DNA from: Simiduia litorea
GTDB taxonomy: Bacteria; Pseudomonadota; Gammaproteobacteria; Pseudomonadales; Cellvibrionaceae
Assembly (NCBI RefSeq): GCF_042853465.1
Contig: NZ_AP031497.1
Span: 3,100,001 to 3,164,000 of the forward strand
Direction: 5' to 3'
DNA: 64,000 bases
Part shown: positions 26,794 through 36,751 of the stretch, piece by piece
Layout of the letters: each line of letters begins with the position of its first letter
Position numbering within the stretch: the stretch's first letter is position 1
Program-made: the position numbers and the translations under genes
The notes under the pieces: generated by a model
The model's database searches: none
What the model was told of the DNA's origin: nothing
What the model saw: only the letters and a program-made list of their open reading frames with translations

Positions 26794-28683
26794 ATGAACT
26801 GGTCTATCGATGATTCACGGGAACTATATAACATCACCCATTGGAGTGATGGCTACTTTGACGTAAATACGGCCGGTGAACTCATTGCCAAACCCGACCC
26901 AGATCAACCGACGCACCAAGTTAGCCTCATGGAGCTGGTCAATAAAGCTCGCGCCATGGGTATGACGGCGCCCCTACTGGTTCGCTTCAACGACATTTTG
27001 CACGACCGTGTCGACCGACTCTGTGGCGCCTTTAGCAAAGCTCGGGATAATCTTGGCTATACCGGCCAATACCGCGCAGTTTACCCAATCAAGGTCAACC
27101 AGCAGCACGATGTAGTCGAACAGCTTTTACTCCATGGTGGCCAAGAGCGCTTCGGTTTGGAAGCTGGTTCTAAACCCGAATTAATGGCCGTGATCGGTTT
27201 GGCTAAACCCAATTCCGTGATTGTGTGCAACGGCTACAAAGATCGCGAATATATTCGCACCGCGCTCATCGCCGAACACCTAGGCCACCAAGTGTATATC
27301 GTGGTGGAAAAGATGTCTGAAATGACATTGGTGCTCGAAGAAGCCGAAAAAATGGGGGTAGCCCCACGGGTTGGCGTGCGCGTGCGCCTCGCCTCTCAAG
27401 GCAAAGGCAAATGGCAAAGTAGCGGTGGCGAAAAATCCAAATTCGGTCTTTCACCCACCCAAATTCTCAGCATGGTAGAAACCCTGCGCGCACAAAATAA
27501 GTTGAGCGCATTACAACTCGTGCACTATCACTTGGGTTCGCAGCTCGCCAATATTCGCGACATCCAACACGCGCTGCGAGAAGCCGCCCGCTATTTTGCC
27601 GAGCTGCACAATTTAGGTGCGGCAATTAAGTGGGTCGATGTGGGCGGCGGTTTAGGCGTGGACTACGAGGGCACCACCAGCTCGCAATCAAGCTGCTCAA
27701 CCAACTACTCAATGCAGGAATACGCCAATAAAGTTGTCAACGCGCTTTATGACATCTGCACTGAAATGGATATTGAGCACCCGAATATTATTTCTGAATC
27801 CGGTCGTGCCATGACCGCACACCACGCCGTGTTAATCACCGACGTCATTGGTGTGGAAGAAACCGTGGGCTATAAATTACCCGCACCCGTGGGTGAAAAT
27901 GAGCCGGTTATTTTACAAGACCTCTGGCACGGTTTTAACAATATTTCACGACGCACGGCATTAGAAATCTATCACGATGCGGTTTACGCTATTGGCGAAG
28001 CACACAGCTTGTATGTGCATGGCGCACTGAATTTACAGGAGTGGGCCAGAGCCAGTGAGCTCTATGCTGCAAGTTGCGTTAAAGTGCGGGATATTCTGCA
28101 AAACAACCCAGGCGTGCACGCCGAAATTTTAGATGAACTAAACGAAAAATTAGCCGACAAAGTATTCTGCAATTTTTCGCTGTTCCAATCGCTGCCCGAC
28201 GCTTGGGCGATAGGCCAAATATTTCCCGTACTACCGCTGCACTATTTAGATAGAAAGCCAGAGCGCCGCGCCATACTGCAAGATATTACCTGCGACTCAG
28301 ACGGTAAAATAGATAAATACGTTGAAGGCGAAGGCATTGAACCCACTATGCCTATGCCGATTGTCGACGAGGATAAACCTCTCTATCTGGGTATGTTTAT
28401 GGTAGGTGCCTATCAAGAAATTTTAGGTGATCTGCACAACCTATTTGGCGACACTCACTCGCTACACGTGGAGTTTAATGCCGATGGCAGCTATGAGATC
28501 TTGAATCCGTTGATGGGTGACACCGTGGCCGATATGCTTTCGTGTGTGGATTTCGACGTAGATCACCTGATCAAAACCTACCGCGACAAACTCGCCGCCA
28601 GCGATTTGCCTAAGGCCACCCAAGAAGGGTATTTAGCAGAGTTAGAGGCAGGTATGACCGGGTATTCTTACTTAGAAGAGTAA
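26794..28683 (+). CDS. speA: Biosynthetic arginine decarboxylase
   Basis: PLP-dependent enzyme of 629 residues that converts arginine to agmatine, the first step of one putrescine route. It has the fold-III pyridoxal lysine in YPIKVNQQ near residue 100, GLEAGSKPEL near 137, HYHLGSQ near 248, VDVGGGLGVDY near 281 and SESGRA near 335, and the length usual for SpeA. It has its own terminator and stands alone. Its product could feed the putrescine-type genes at 37-43 kb and the siderophore diamine need. Confidence 0.96.
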   Translation: MNWSIDDSRELYNITHWSDGYFDVNTAGELIAKPDPDQPTHQVSLMELVNKARAMGMTAPLLVRFNDILHDRVDRLCGAFSKARDNLGYTGQYRAVYPIKVNQQHDVVEQLLLHGGQERFGLEAGSKPELMAVIGLAKPNSVIVCNGYKDREYIRTALIAEHLGHQVYIVVEKMSEMTLVLEEAEKMGVAPRVGVRVRLASQGKGKWQSSGGEKSKFGLSPTQILSMVETLRAQNKLSALQLVHYHLGSQLANIRDIQHALREAARYFAELHNLGAAIKWVDVGGGLGVDYEGTTSSQSSCSTNYSMQEYANKVVNALYDICTEMDIEHPNIISESGRAMTAHHAVLITDVIGVEETVGYKLPAPVGENEPVILQDLWHGFNNISRRTALEIYHDAVYAIGEAHSLYVHGALNLQEWARASELYAASCVKVRDILQNNPGVHAEILDELNEKLADKVFCNFSLFQSLPDAWAIGQIFPVLPLHYLDRKPERRAILQDITCDSDGKIDKYVEGEGIEPTMPMPIVDEDKPLYLGMFMVGAYQEILGDLHNLFGDTHSLHVEFNADGSYEILNPLMGDTVADMLSCVDFDVDHLIKTYRDKLAASDLPKATQEGYLAELEAGMTGYSYLEE

Positions 28684-28710
28684 AGCGCTACTGGAACAAA
28701 ACCGGCATGA

Positions 28711-28740
28711 AAAAAGGAGAGCAACGCTCTCCTTTTTATT
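28711..28740. terminator. Bidirectional terminator after speA
   Basis: A-run, GGAGAGC, loop AAC, GCTCTCC, then five T. It ends the speA transcript and, in the other direction, the gene at 28763-29359. Confidence 0.9.
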
Positions 28741-28762
28741 GTTACAAATAACCTTATCCAGC

Positions 28763-29359
28763 TTACCTTTGCGACGCTTGTAGCTGCGCCAATAAGCGCT
28801 CGCCCCACACTTTAAATAAACCGGCAACGTTCGCCCGATCCGTATCAATGGACGCCTGCTGAAACTTTTCTCCCACCTGCTGATCGCCCGCAATGATGGC
28901 CAATAAATCACCAGTGGCGCCGTCAATCATTTCCACTTGCACGGTAATTTCACCGCTACCACGGGTCATTACTTTTTCATCTTTAGCAGCAAAAGGCGTG
29001 AGCGAGGTGATTTTGACTTCAACTTCCAAAATGCCAGGGCCGGTAAAAGGCACAACCTTAAAGCGTGCATCCTTTTCCACCTCAGTTTTAATGGCGTCGT
29101 GATACAACGCTTGCACCGCAGCGACATCACGCCCTTCTAAATTCCACACCTTAGGGCTTTTGTCTTCAGCCCACGCCGGTGGCACCACTTTTGCCTTAGA
29201 TAAATCTAATGGATGTAAAACCACCTGTGTGTAGGCTGAAAAATCCACCCCAGGGCGAACATACTGCACATCCATGGGTTTTTGGGCAAAACTCAATTGC
29301 GCCGCCAGAGTCAAACCTATCGCACAGACAATCTTTATTGTTCGATGAATATGTAACAT
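28763..29359 (-). CDS. Exported DUF3313-like protein
   Basis: A 198-residue protein with a cleavable signal peptide (to about LSFAQ). The mature part has VRPGVDFSAYTQVVLHPLDL near residue 35-54 and VEMIDGATGDLLAIIAGDQQ near 142-161, which fits the DUF3313/lipoprotein-like family of periplasmic beta-rich proteins. No cysteine lipobox. AGGAG lies just before the ATG. Function unknown. Confidence 0.75.
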   Translation of the reverse strand: MLHIHRTIKIVCAIGLTLAAQLSFAQKPMDVQYVRPGVDFSAYTQVVLHPLDLSKAKVVPPAWAEDKSPKVWNLEGRDVAAVQALYHDAIKTEVEKDARFKVVPFTGPGILEVEVKITSLTPFAAKDEKVMTRGSGEITVQVEMIDGATGDLLAIIAGDQQVGEKFQQASIDTDRANVAGLFKVWGERLLAQLQASQR

Positions 29360-29435
29360 ACCTGCTCCTATTTATTCGATCCTTTGAACCACCGAGTTTA
29401 GTCGAAGTTGGGTATTAATCGATCTAACAGGCAAA

Positions 29436-29468
29436 AAAAAGCCAAAGTACATTGCACTTTGGCTTTTT
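29436..29468 (-). terminator. Terminator after the universal stress protein gene
   Basis: Inverted repeat GCCAAAGT / ACTTTGGC with a 7-base loop, flanked by an A-run on the left (a U-run in the minus direction) and a T-run on the right. It lies 18 bases beyond the usp stop. Confidence 0.9.
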
Positions 29469-29485
29469 CGATCTAACAGATAACG

Positions 29486-30322
29486 TTATTTAGTGGTCGT
29501 GAATTCGTTACACACCATCACGTCGATATCTAAACCGCCGATAACCCGTTCTGCCGTATTACCGCGCAGTAAAGTACCGGTTGAACCCAACTGGTTCAGT
29601 GTTCCCATAATCACCAAATCGGCGTCAATGGCGCTGGCCACAGCCGCGACGACCTCAGCGGTATAACCTTGCTTCACATGGATACGATCGGCCGGCAGCC
29701 CCGTCTCATTTGCCAAGGCTCCGCGATCGGGATATAGCATCGAGTCTAAGTAACCGTTAACGAAATGCAACTCGGCGTCGTAGTTACCAGCAATATACTT
29801 AGCGCGCTGCACAATTTCGCGGTTCAACGCTTTCTGCTTGTCTTTATCGGCTTGGAAGTTAACCGCTGCCAACACAACCTTGCGCTTATCGTGCGCACCG
29901 GGTCGAATCAATACGACAGGGCACTTAGCTTGTTTGAGTACTTGCCACTTAGATTCCGCGAAGGTAAAACGGCGGCTATTTTTGGCATGCACAGGCAGAT
30001 AAATCATTTCTGCACCACTGCGCTTAGATTCTTGAATAATCGAACCCTGCCAATCACTCGACCAGCAAACTTGGATTTCACATTCGAGGCCAGCCTCTTC
30101 TACGGGCTTGCGGATTTGATCGCGGAACCAATATTCATCGCGAAATAAATGATCGTTGGTGGCACGCGTATCTACCGCCTCACTATCAACGGCCACGAAG
30201 ACAATTAACTTAGGGCTTGGGGAACGGAATTTCGACGTGATCAGCGCACGCTCTAGTGCGATATGACGGTCATTGTTGGGGTCTACGACCACGAATACTT
30301 TCTTTTCAGCTTGCATCATCAA
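29486..30322 (-). CDS. UspE-like tandem universal stress protein
   Basis: A 278-residue protein with two Usp domains. The first begins KKVFVVVDPNNDRHIALERA near residue 7; the second begins RKVVLAAVNFQAD near 146 and ends with VIMGTLNQLGSTGTLLRGNT, containing the ATP-binding G-x-G-(x9)-G-S/T-like motif. Length and order fit UspE. It is a cytoplasmic stress-resistance protein. Confidence 0.88.
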   Translation of the reverse strand: MMMQAEKKVFVVVDPNNDRHIALERALITSKFRSPSPKLIVFVAVDSEAVDTRATNDHLFRDEYWFRDQIRKPVEEAGLECEIQVCWSSDWQGSIIQESKRSGAEMIYLPVHAKNSRRFTFAESKWQVLKQAKCPVVLIRPGAHDKRKVVLAAVNFQADKDKQKALNREIVQRAKYIAGNYDAELHFVNGYLDSMLYPDRGALANETGLPADRIHVKQGYTAEVVAAVASAIDADLVIMGTLNQLGSTGTLLRGNTAERVIGGLDIDVMVCNEFTTTK

Positions 30323-30504
30323 ACCTCTATTGCCATAAGCCCTAAGGCTTCCTTATGTTTATAATTGCGAATTTTCCAACCTGCGCTCCTAGCCGACAGG
30401 TCCCAGCCTAGAGTAGCCAATACCTTACCACAGCCCACCCCTGTCTTAGCTAATTTGTAGGCACTAGGTTAGCATTTCAAGTGCCGCGCTGACCTTGCGC
30501 CAAA

Positions 30505-31284
30505 TCAGTTTTTACGTGATTTACGCACCAAATCATAGGCGCGCTGTACTTCTTGTGCTCGCTCGGTAGCCATTTTGACCATATCGTCTGGCACGCCCTG
30601 CCCCATCAGCTTATCGGGGTGATTTTCACTCATTAATTTGCGGTAGGCTTTTTTCACTTCCGCATCGGTCGCGGTTTTATCCACCCCCAAGGCGGCATAG
30701 GCAGTGCTGAGCTCGCTGCCACTCGGTGGCGCGGCATGCCCCCGAAACTGGTCTTGGGCACGCAACATGGCCAATAACTGATCAAAGGCAGCGCCTGCAA
30801 AGCCTAAGCCCGCCGCTATCTCGCGCAGCGCTTCGGCTTCTTTCGCATGCAATTCGCCATCGGCCATGGCTATGCCAATCAGGTACGTCAGCAACACGCG
30901 ACGCAAGTCGGGAAAGGTCTGCGTGGCACTGTAAAAATCTTTTACTACCGAAGCCGGGGTAAAAATAGATTCTGTACCGACTTTAAATAAATTTATGGCT
31001 TGCGTGCGATGCTCCTCCGTCATGCCATATTTGGACATCAAATTTTCAGTGTGATCAATTTCCGCTTGTGAAATTCGGCCGTCGGCTTTCGCCATATGCC
31101 CGAGTAAGGGAAACAAGGTATTGATAAAGCGATGTTCCAACTCGCGCTTTTGCTCGGGGCTTAAACCCATACCGACTTGGCGCAAGCCTTTATCAAAAAA
31201 ATGGCCGACAATGATCCCCAAAATCAGCCCTGGCACATTGAGGGTAAGGACACCGATGATGCCGCCTATTATTTTTCCAATCAT
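30505..31284 (-). CDS. djlA: DjlA-like membrane co-chaperone (TerB + J domain)
   Basis: About 259 residues: an N-terminal glycine-rich membrane segment (IGKIIGGIIGVLTL), a TerB-like domain at about 45-170 and a C-terminal J domain at about 190-257 with the HPD motif in SENHPDKLMG. It stimulates DnaK ATPase at the inner membrane. I chose the ATG at 31284 because AGGA lies before it and it is 19 bases past the patatin stop; an upstream start at 31347 would overlap that gene. Confidence 0.9.
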   Translation of the reverse strand: MIGKIIGGIIGVLTLNVPGLILGIIVGHFFDKGLRQVGMGLSPEQKRELEHRFINTLFPLLGHMAKADGRISQAEIDHTENLMSKYGMTEEHRTQAINLFKVGTESIFTPASVVKDFYSATQTFPDLRRVLLTYLIGIAMADGELHAKEAEALREIAAGLGFAGAAFDQLLAMLRAQDQFRGHAAPPSGSELSTAYAALGVDKTATDAEVKKAYRKLMSENHPDKLMGQGVPDDMVKMATERAQEVQRAYDLVRKSRKN

Positions 31285-31303
31285 GTTTTCCGTCCTAAAG
31301 GGC

Positions 31304-32383
31304 CTAAAGCGGCCGTAATACTTGAGTCCAATCACCAGATTGCGCAATCTTTAAAAACTCAGCGCCCAAGGACTCACTTTTATCCTTAGCCAAACGCCAG
31401 CGTCGTTGTCGCTCTGCATCATTGCCTTTAAAGCGTTGAAAATCTTTGCGATCTGGAATTTGCCCCGCAGCGAGTTGCGCCACATAAGCTTCCGTAGGCA
31501 CCACCATAACGACATTATCCAGCGCTTGCGCCTTAGCGCGTCGCGACGGTAGATACTTGTCATACCAGCCGGGCAACAGCCAGCGGTAAAAGTGTGGGTA
31601 GAGAATCAAACCCGGCTCCGCCCAAAAATTGCTGGGCACTGGGTGATAATCGATCAAACCACCATCGCGATAAACACCGCTTGGGGCATCGACAATCGCC
31701 GTTTTTGCCGCCATTACATAGGGAATAGACCCAGAGGCAATCACCGCATCGCGCAAGTTTGCACGACTGAGCGTTTGCGTTTCTGTGGCAATCCCGTCGA
31801 GTGAGCGCACATCGGCTTGAGCCCGAGCATCGGAAAAGATAACCCGCTCGAACTGACCATTCAGCCCCGAGCGCCCCACTAAATTCCGCGCAAAGGCCGA
31901 GGCCATACCCCGCACTAGAGGCCAACCGGTATCGCTCGAAAGTGCGCCGTGGCAACGTGCCACACCACAGTGATAATGAAAACGATTTTGCGTTAGTAAG
32001 TCGTCAACTTGCGGTTGCTGGAGGTAGCGATCGAGAATAGCGATAAGCTCGCGATGCACGATCTCTTTTGTAATACCGTCTTCGTAACTCTGTGCAATAT
32101 ACCCATCAGCCAACTCATTAAGTGCCCAGCCGGGGTTAGATTGACCCGCTGCCGCAAGCTTCCAAGCGCCAATAGAGGTGCCGAGTAGGTGGATTGGCTT
32201 GTTAGCTTTAGGCAGCCAAGACTCAAATATCGCCCTGTCTAAGCCATAAATTGTTAACCATTTAGCCGCCCCGGAGGCACCAAACACCGTTGAGACCTGG
32301 TGCGGCTCTAAGCCATTTTTCAAGATATGTTGATAGGCTGTCGGCCCAGCCAATAGCTCAAATGAAGGAATCAGATTTACCAT
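31304..32383 (-). CDS. Patatin-like phospholipase
   Basis: A 359-residue lipid acyl hydrolase. It has the nucleophile serine in LLGTSIGAW near residue 67-75 (G-x-S-x-G) and the catalytic aspartate in YRDGGLIDYHP near 237 (DGG). The oxyanion glycine stretch (FGASGAAKW) lies near residue 34. No signal peptide, so it is cytoplasmic or exported by another route. It is directly upstream of djlA on the same strand. Confidence 0.88.
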   Translation of the reverse strand: MVNLIPSFELLAGPTAYQHILKNGLEPHQVSTVFGASGAAKWLTIYGLDRAIFESWLPKANKPIHLLGTSIGAWKLAAAGQSNPGWALNELADGYIAQSYEDGITKEIVHRELIAILDRYLQQPQVDDLLTQNRFHYHCGVARCHGALSSDTGWPLVRGMASAFARNLVGRSGLNGQFERVIFSDARAQADVRSLDGIATETQTLSRANLRDAVIASGSIPYVMAAKTAIVDAPSGVYRDGGLIDYHPVPSNFWAEPGLILYPHFYRWLLPGWYDKYLPSRRAKAQALDNVVMVVPTEAYVAQLAAGQIPDRKDFQRFKGNDAERQRRWRLAKDKSESLGAEFLKIAQSGDWTQVLRPL

Positions 32384-32477
32384 GAAGCCTTAATTACCCA
32401 ATATTTCAAACGGGCGTAAGGTTACCTTTGGAGCACCACAGGTGCAAATAGAAGACTGAATAGCCGACCGGTAAAAA

Positions 32478-33185
32478 CTAGAACTCGGCGCCACCAGGGC
32501 TCTCTAGCCAAACACTTAATTCAGATAAGGCCGTGGATGTGAGTAAATAGTGATTTGCCTGCACCGAGGTGCGCTTCTGAATCTCCGCAAAAAGTGCCGG
32601 CAAGTCTTCAAACAAGCGCGATTGCACAGCGCCTGCGGCGGCCACATAGCCCCACATCTGCATCAATGCGTCGCGTAAGCTATCTCGACTAGGCCGAATG
32701 CGAAGCTGCCCCATAACCTCCGCAGCCACCCAATCAAAATGATCTCTTCCCTTACCCGTCGCGACTTTTACACTGATAGCTCGGTAGGCGTCCATAGACC
32801 GTGCGGCTACCGAGTACTTATGGTGAGTCCAAAGTCCCTTAGTCGTTTGCGGTAAGGGAATGCGGCCAGAGACTCTGCCGGCCAACATTGCGAGCTCGCT
32901 CAACTGCACGCCCGGCGCCATCTGCTTGGGCCAAACGAGATTCAAGGGTGCTAATTGCGTGCTCTGTGCGTCCATGGGCACAGCCAAATCTCGGAGAGCA
33001 CACTCAGCGTTGATCCACGCTTCGACGCAACGCAAGGCATTCAGGCAATGAGACCAGTGGCGCGCCTGCGCGGCACCTTCGCCGTCCTGCTTACCCCGGT
33101 TGGCCAACAACGAAATAACCCACTGGCGCTGCGCCAATAACTCTTCGTCATTCAGATAACCGGGCGATAGGTCCCACACTTGCAT
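32478..33185 (-). CDS. Hypothetical protein; N-terminus resembles pyrimidine-dimer glycosylase-like proteins
   Basis: About 235 residues from the ATG at 33185; a start at 33239 is also open but less natural. The first residues, MQVWDLSPGYLNDEELLAQ, resemble the start of the Pyr_excise (T4 endonuclease V-like) family of small bacterial proteins. I cannot see the catalytic glutamate at the expected place, and the rest is unfamiliar and helical. Treat the family link as tentative. Confidence 0.5.
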   Translation of the reverse strand: MQVWDLSPGYLNDEELLAQRQWVISLLANRGKQDGEGAAQARHWSHCLNALRCVEAWINAECALRDLAVPMDAQSTQLAPLNLVWPKQMAPGVQLSELAMLAGRVSGRIPLPQTTKGLWTHHKYSVAARSMDAYRAISVKVATGKGRDHFDWVAAEVMGQLRIRPSRDSLRDALMQMWGYVAAAGAVQSRLFEDLPALFAEIQKRTSVQANHYLLTSTALSELSVWLESPGGAEF

Positions 33186-33378
33186 TGTTGTGCCTCGAAA
33201 GTAGCTGCTGAAGGCAATATCGTCCGGGAGGTTGCACACACAGCGACACTGTTGCCAGTGGAGCGGGTGAATTCAGCGCGATAAGTATCAATTCAAGGGT
33301 AAATTGTAGGGAGGTTCTGTGCACAAGAAAAGACCCTAGCGTCAGGCAGAGACGCCGGTACCAAAATCTAACCCTATA

Positions 33379-35109
33379 CTAACCCGTTATCCTTCGCCAA
33401 AGTGCCCGTGTAATCATCCGCACTTTGGTTGGAAAAGGCATGCGCTGCAAATTTGTTGCGACTATGCCTTGGGTAAATCGGGTTTTTTTGGAGTAATCCA
33501 CCTTCACATCTAACAAAACCGACACCCCCTTAGCTGCCAAGCTTAAGGCTTCGTCCAGCGCACTCTCGATAGATGCATTGCTCTCTAGGCGCAAATAGTG
33601 AACGCCTGTTGCATCTGCAATACCTTGCAAACGCACATCCCCGAGCACGGTACAGGTCTTTCGGTTGTACGGCACTTGCTGAGCTTGAGAAATTTGGCTG
33701 AGCTCACCGTCATTAAACACGGTAAAAACAGCGCCAATGTTCTGCGCGCTGGCAGTGAATAATTCCATTGCTGTCATAAGAAAGGCGCCATCGCCAATAA
33801 TGCCCACGACTTGGGTATTGGGATTGGCTAGTTTAGTGCCAATCACCGCGGGCACCGCGTAACCCATACAGTTAAAATCGGTGGGCGAAATAAACCCCCG
33901 CGCGCGATAAATTGGCATCAACTCAGCGCTCAAAAACGTGTGGTTGCCATCATCGACAACAATAATGGCATCATCATCAATTTTCGCTCGCAAGGCGGCA
34001 AAGAATTTTGCTGGGTTAACCCGATCGGCCACATTATGAGCAAACCACTCGTCGCGATAGGCCTGTTTTTGTTGTGCAATCAGCGCCTTCACATCGTCTT
34101 GTCGAGCTTTCACGCTTTCTGCCGCCAGGGCCTTCGCCAACAGTGGCAGCAGCACCTTCGCATCGCCTTCAAGGCTGATTGCAGCAGGGTAGTTCACATC
34201 AAACACCTTGGCATTGATATCCAAGTGAATGAGATTTTTCGGCACTGTCACGCCGAAGCTTCCCGTGCCGATTTCCGCAAAGCGCGTACCAACGGCAAGC
34301 AAACAATCGCAATCTTTGAAGGCTTCGGTCGCCGCGGGTACTGCCGCTGGGCCAAAGCTCATCCCCGTATGCAGTGGATGGCTCGCCGGGAAGGCACTTA
34401 AGCCTTGCAAAGTTGTCGCCACTGGCGCGTTCAATTGTTCAGCAATAGCGATACTCGCTTGCGCGCAATCCACTGCTCCCCAACCTAAAAATAATCCGGG
34501 CTTTTTTGCTTGAGCTAATAATTTTGCGGCAGCTAAAATATCGCTTTCAGAGGCGCGGGGTTTAACGCTGGGCGCTTGATAAACAGGTAGCTGTTTTATC
34601 TCGCCGAGATCCATTTGAATGTTCACCGGCACCTCGACAAACACTGGGCCAGGCTCGCCAGAAATCGCCGTATTATAGGCATCGAACAGCGTATCAACCA
34701 CTTGTGCATGATCCGTGATTTTGTAAGTCGCCTTGGTGATGGGCGCTAACATCTCGTGCTGATGCATATCGTGTAGCTGATAACCAAAATCGGAATTAGT
34801 TCTTACGCCGCCGCAAATAATCAGCATGGCAATACCATCTAAATGCGCTTCGCCTATGCCGCTGGCCGCATGGGTCGCACCTGCTGCTGGCACTATCACC
34901 AAGGTGCCCACACTGTTTGAGGTCCGACTCATAGCGTCAGCCATGAAAGCACCGCAACCTTCGTGGGTTACCAGAATGGGGTTGATCGTTTCCGACTGAT
35001 CGAGCTGATCATAAATTTCGGTGTTGTGTACACCAGGAATACCAAAGGTATGTGAAATTTTTAGCTGTTCAAGCGCGTACCTAACTAACCATGCACCTGT
35101 TTTTTTCAT
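33379..35109 (-). CDS. Thiamine-diphosphate-dependent enzyme, acetolactate-synthase-like
   Basis: A 576-residue ThDP enzyme of the ALS/benzoylformate decarboxylase superfamily. The N-terminal pyrimidine-binding domain has FGIPGVHNTEIYDQL and the catalytic glutamate in VTHEGCGAFMADA near residue 50. The C-terminal pyrophosphate-binding domain has GDGAFLMTAMELF near 442, followed about 28 residues later by the expected ND. Length and domain order fit the family. The substrate is unknown; it is probably not anabolic ALS, as no regulatory subunit is nearby. It lies 13 bases downstream of an FAD dehydrogenase gene, so the two probably form one pathway. Confidence 0.88.
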   Translation of the reverse strand: MKKTGAWLVRYALEQLKISHTFGIPGVHNTEIYDQLDQSETINPILVTHEGCGAFMADAMSRTSNSVGTLVIVPAAGATHAASGIGEAHLDGIAMLIICGGVRTNSDFGYQLHDMHQHEMLAPITKATYKITDHAQVVDTLFDAYNTAISGEPGPVFVEVPVNIQMDLGEIKQLPVYQAPSVKPRASESDILAAAKLLAQAKKPGLFLGWGAVDCAQASIAIAEQLNAPVATTLQGLSAFPASHPLHTGMSFGPAAVPAATEAFKDCDCLLAVGTRFAEIGTGSFGVTVPKNLIHLDINAKVFDVNYPAAISLEGDAKVLLPLLAKALAAESVKARQDDVKALIAQQKQAYRDEWFAHNVADRVNPAKFFAALRAKIDDDAIIVVDDGNHTFLSAELMPIYRARGFISPTDFNCMGYAVPAVIGTKLANPNTQVVGIIGDGAFLMTAMELFTASAQNIGAVFTVFNDGELSQISQAQQVPYNRKTCTVLGDVRLQGIADATGVHYLRLESNASIESALDEALSLAAKGVSVLLDVKVDYSKKTRFTQGIVATNLQRMPFPTKVRMITRALWRRITG

Positions 35110-35122
35110 TGTTTTCGCCTTG

Positions 35123-36721
35123 TTATAATATTGAATTGATATGCGCCGCCGCAGCGCGCGCCGTTAAAATACACCCGGCCAAAAATGTTCCTTCTAATGA
35201 TCGCTTACCGCTGGCGCCACCGCCGCCAAAGCCAGCTGCCTCGCCAACAGCATAGACACCTGAAAGACATTCATGAGTAACTGTTTGTACGGCGCTGTTT
35301 AGATCGGTCTGAATACCACCCAGACTCTTTCTTGAAATCAACCGACAGCGAATAGCGATAAGTGGGCCGTGCTTAGGTAAACTGATAGGTGCTGGCTTTA
35401 CCGTGCGCAATCTATCTGGCCGCCACTGGCGGGCATGTAAAACACGTCGAATTTGCTCGTCGTTCTGCAGCCTGGGCGCTCGAGACAATGCCCGATCGAA
35501 ACCCGCTACCGATGCCTTAACAGCGTCGCCATCAACGGGAAGGTTTGGCGTTAGATCGCGCATTTTCTCAATCAACCCTTCCAAACTATCGGCCACGATA
35601 AAATCGGGGCACTCATCCAACATTCTCTGCACCAGCGCGTGATTGCCACGCAATAGCTGCCACAAAAATCGCACGCACTTATGATCCCGAATGGCGCCAT
35701 TATGCTCGGCGCCAGACACAGCCAATTCGTGTGCGGCTATGTGCCAATTTAAAACTTGCCAAGTCTGTGGAAAGCGACTGACTTGATTACACAGATCATG
35801 GGTATCAAACCCTGTCACTAAAGGTGAGGGGCCAATTCGTCGACCGGTATGATCAAGCCACAAGGCAGACTTGCACGGAATTAGACTTAAACCATGGCCA
35901 TCAAATTCTGGCTTTGGATGACTCACGCCCGCCGCATAATTCCACATATCGCTTTGGTGGGTAATACAAGCGCCAAGCGCGGCGAGCTGCTCATGTAACC
36001 GACCATCGGCAAAAGGATGGGCGCCGCTTAATAAGTTCTCTTGCGCGGCAGTTGACCTGGCTTCGGGCCAATGCTTAATAACGTTTTCAATGCTGCCATT
36101 TATTCCCCCGCTCGCCACCACAATTATTTCCGCTTCAATCTCAAAGGCATCATCGGTGAGCAAGTTGATGCCGCTGCAAGCATGAACAGATCCACCACGG
36201 GTATGAAGCGCATCTACTCTGTGCTCCTGAAGAAAACTGACAAACTGAGAATATTCACTCAACTTTGCCAAAATGGTCTGCACCAACCCTAAGCCGGTTC
36301 CCCATAAAACATGGTAGCGTGGCAAGCTGTTGCCAACACCATATTGCCCGCGCTCAACCCAATTAACCGCAGGCATAAAGGACATGCCTAGGGCTTGTAA
36401 CCAATCGTAAACCTGAGTCCGGCAATTTTCCGTATAAGCTTTTGCCCACGCCTTAGGCCATACTTCATCAGGCTCAAACTCCGCAAAACCACACCAGTCG
36501 TCGTACGCAATAGCGGGAGTATCTGGCACCCCCATGCGCTTTTGTTCGCGCGTGCCTACCAGCGCCATGCCACCAAAGGCCGTGCGCGCCAAACCGCCAA
36601 CACGTTTGGCGCTTTCCCTATCTACAACAAGCACTTGCTTACCTGCGCGCGCCAATTCCAACGCCGTCACTAAACCGGCAATGCCAGCACCAATGACCAC
36701 CACCTGAGTTTGGTATTGCAT
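35123..36721 (-). CDS. FAD-binding dehydrogenase, 3-ketosteroid-dehydrogenase-like
   Basis: A 532-residue flavoprotein. VVVIGAGIAGLVTALELARAG at residues 6-26 is the FAD dinucleotide-binding motif (only part quoted: GAGIAGLVTALELA). IVVASGGINGSIENV near 208 and AVGEAAGFGGGGASG near 493 are typical of the fumarate-reductase/KsdD family of 'putative FAD-binding dehydrogenases'. The substrate is unknown. First gene of the pair with the ThDP enzyme; it diverges from a LuxR-type regulator whose reading frame slightly overlaps its start. Confidence 0.85.
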   Translation of the reverse strand: MQYQTQVVVIGAGIAGLVTALELARAGKQVLVVDRESAKRVGGLARTAFGGMALVGTREQKRMGVPDTPAIAYDDWCGFAEFEPDEVWPKAWAKAYTENCRTQVYDWLQALGMSFMPAVNWVERGQYGVGNSLPRYHVLWGTGLGLVQTILAKLSEYSQFVSFLQEHRVDALHTRGGSVHACSGINLLTDDAFEIEAEIIVVASGGINGSIENVIKHWPEARSTAAQENLLSGAHPFADGRLHEQLAALGACITHQSDMWNYAAGVSHPKPEFDGHGLSLIPCKSALWLDHTGRRIGPSPLVTGFDTHDLCNQVSRFPQTWQVLNWHIAAHELAVSGAEHNGAIRDHKCVRFLWQLLRGNHALVQRMLDECPDFIVADSLEGLIEKMRDLTPNLPVDGDAVKASVAGFDRALSRAPRLQNDEQIRRVLHARQWRPDRLRTVKPAPISLPKHGPLIAIRCRLISRKSLGGIQTDLNSAVQTVTHECLSGVYAVGEAAGFGGGGASGKRSLEGTFLAGCILTARAAAAHINSIL

Positions 36722-36751
36722 AATCTTGATCTCGCGTACAATGATCCGATT

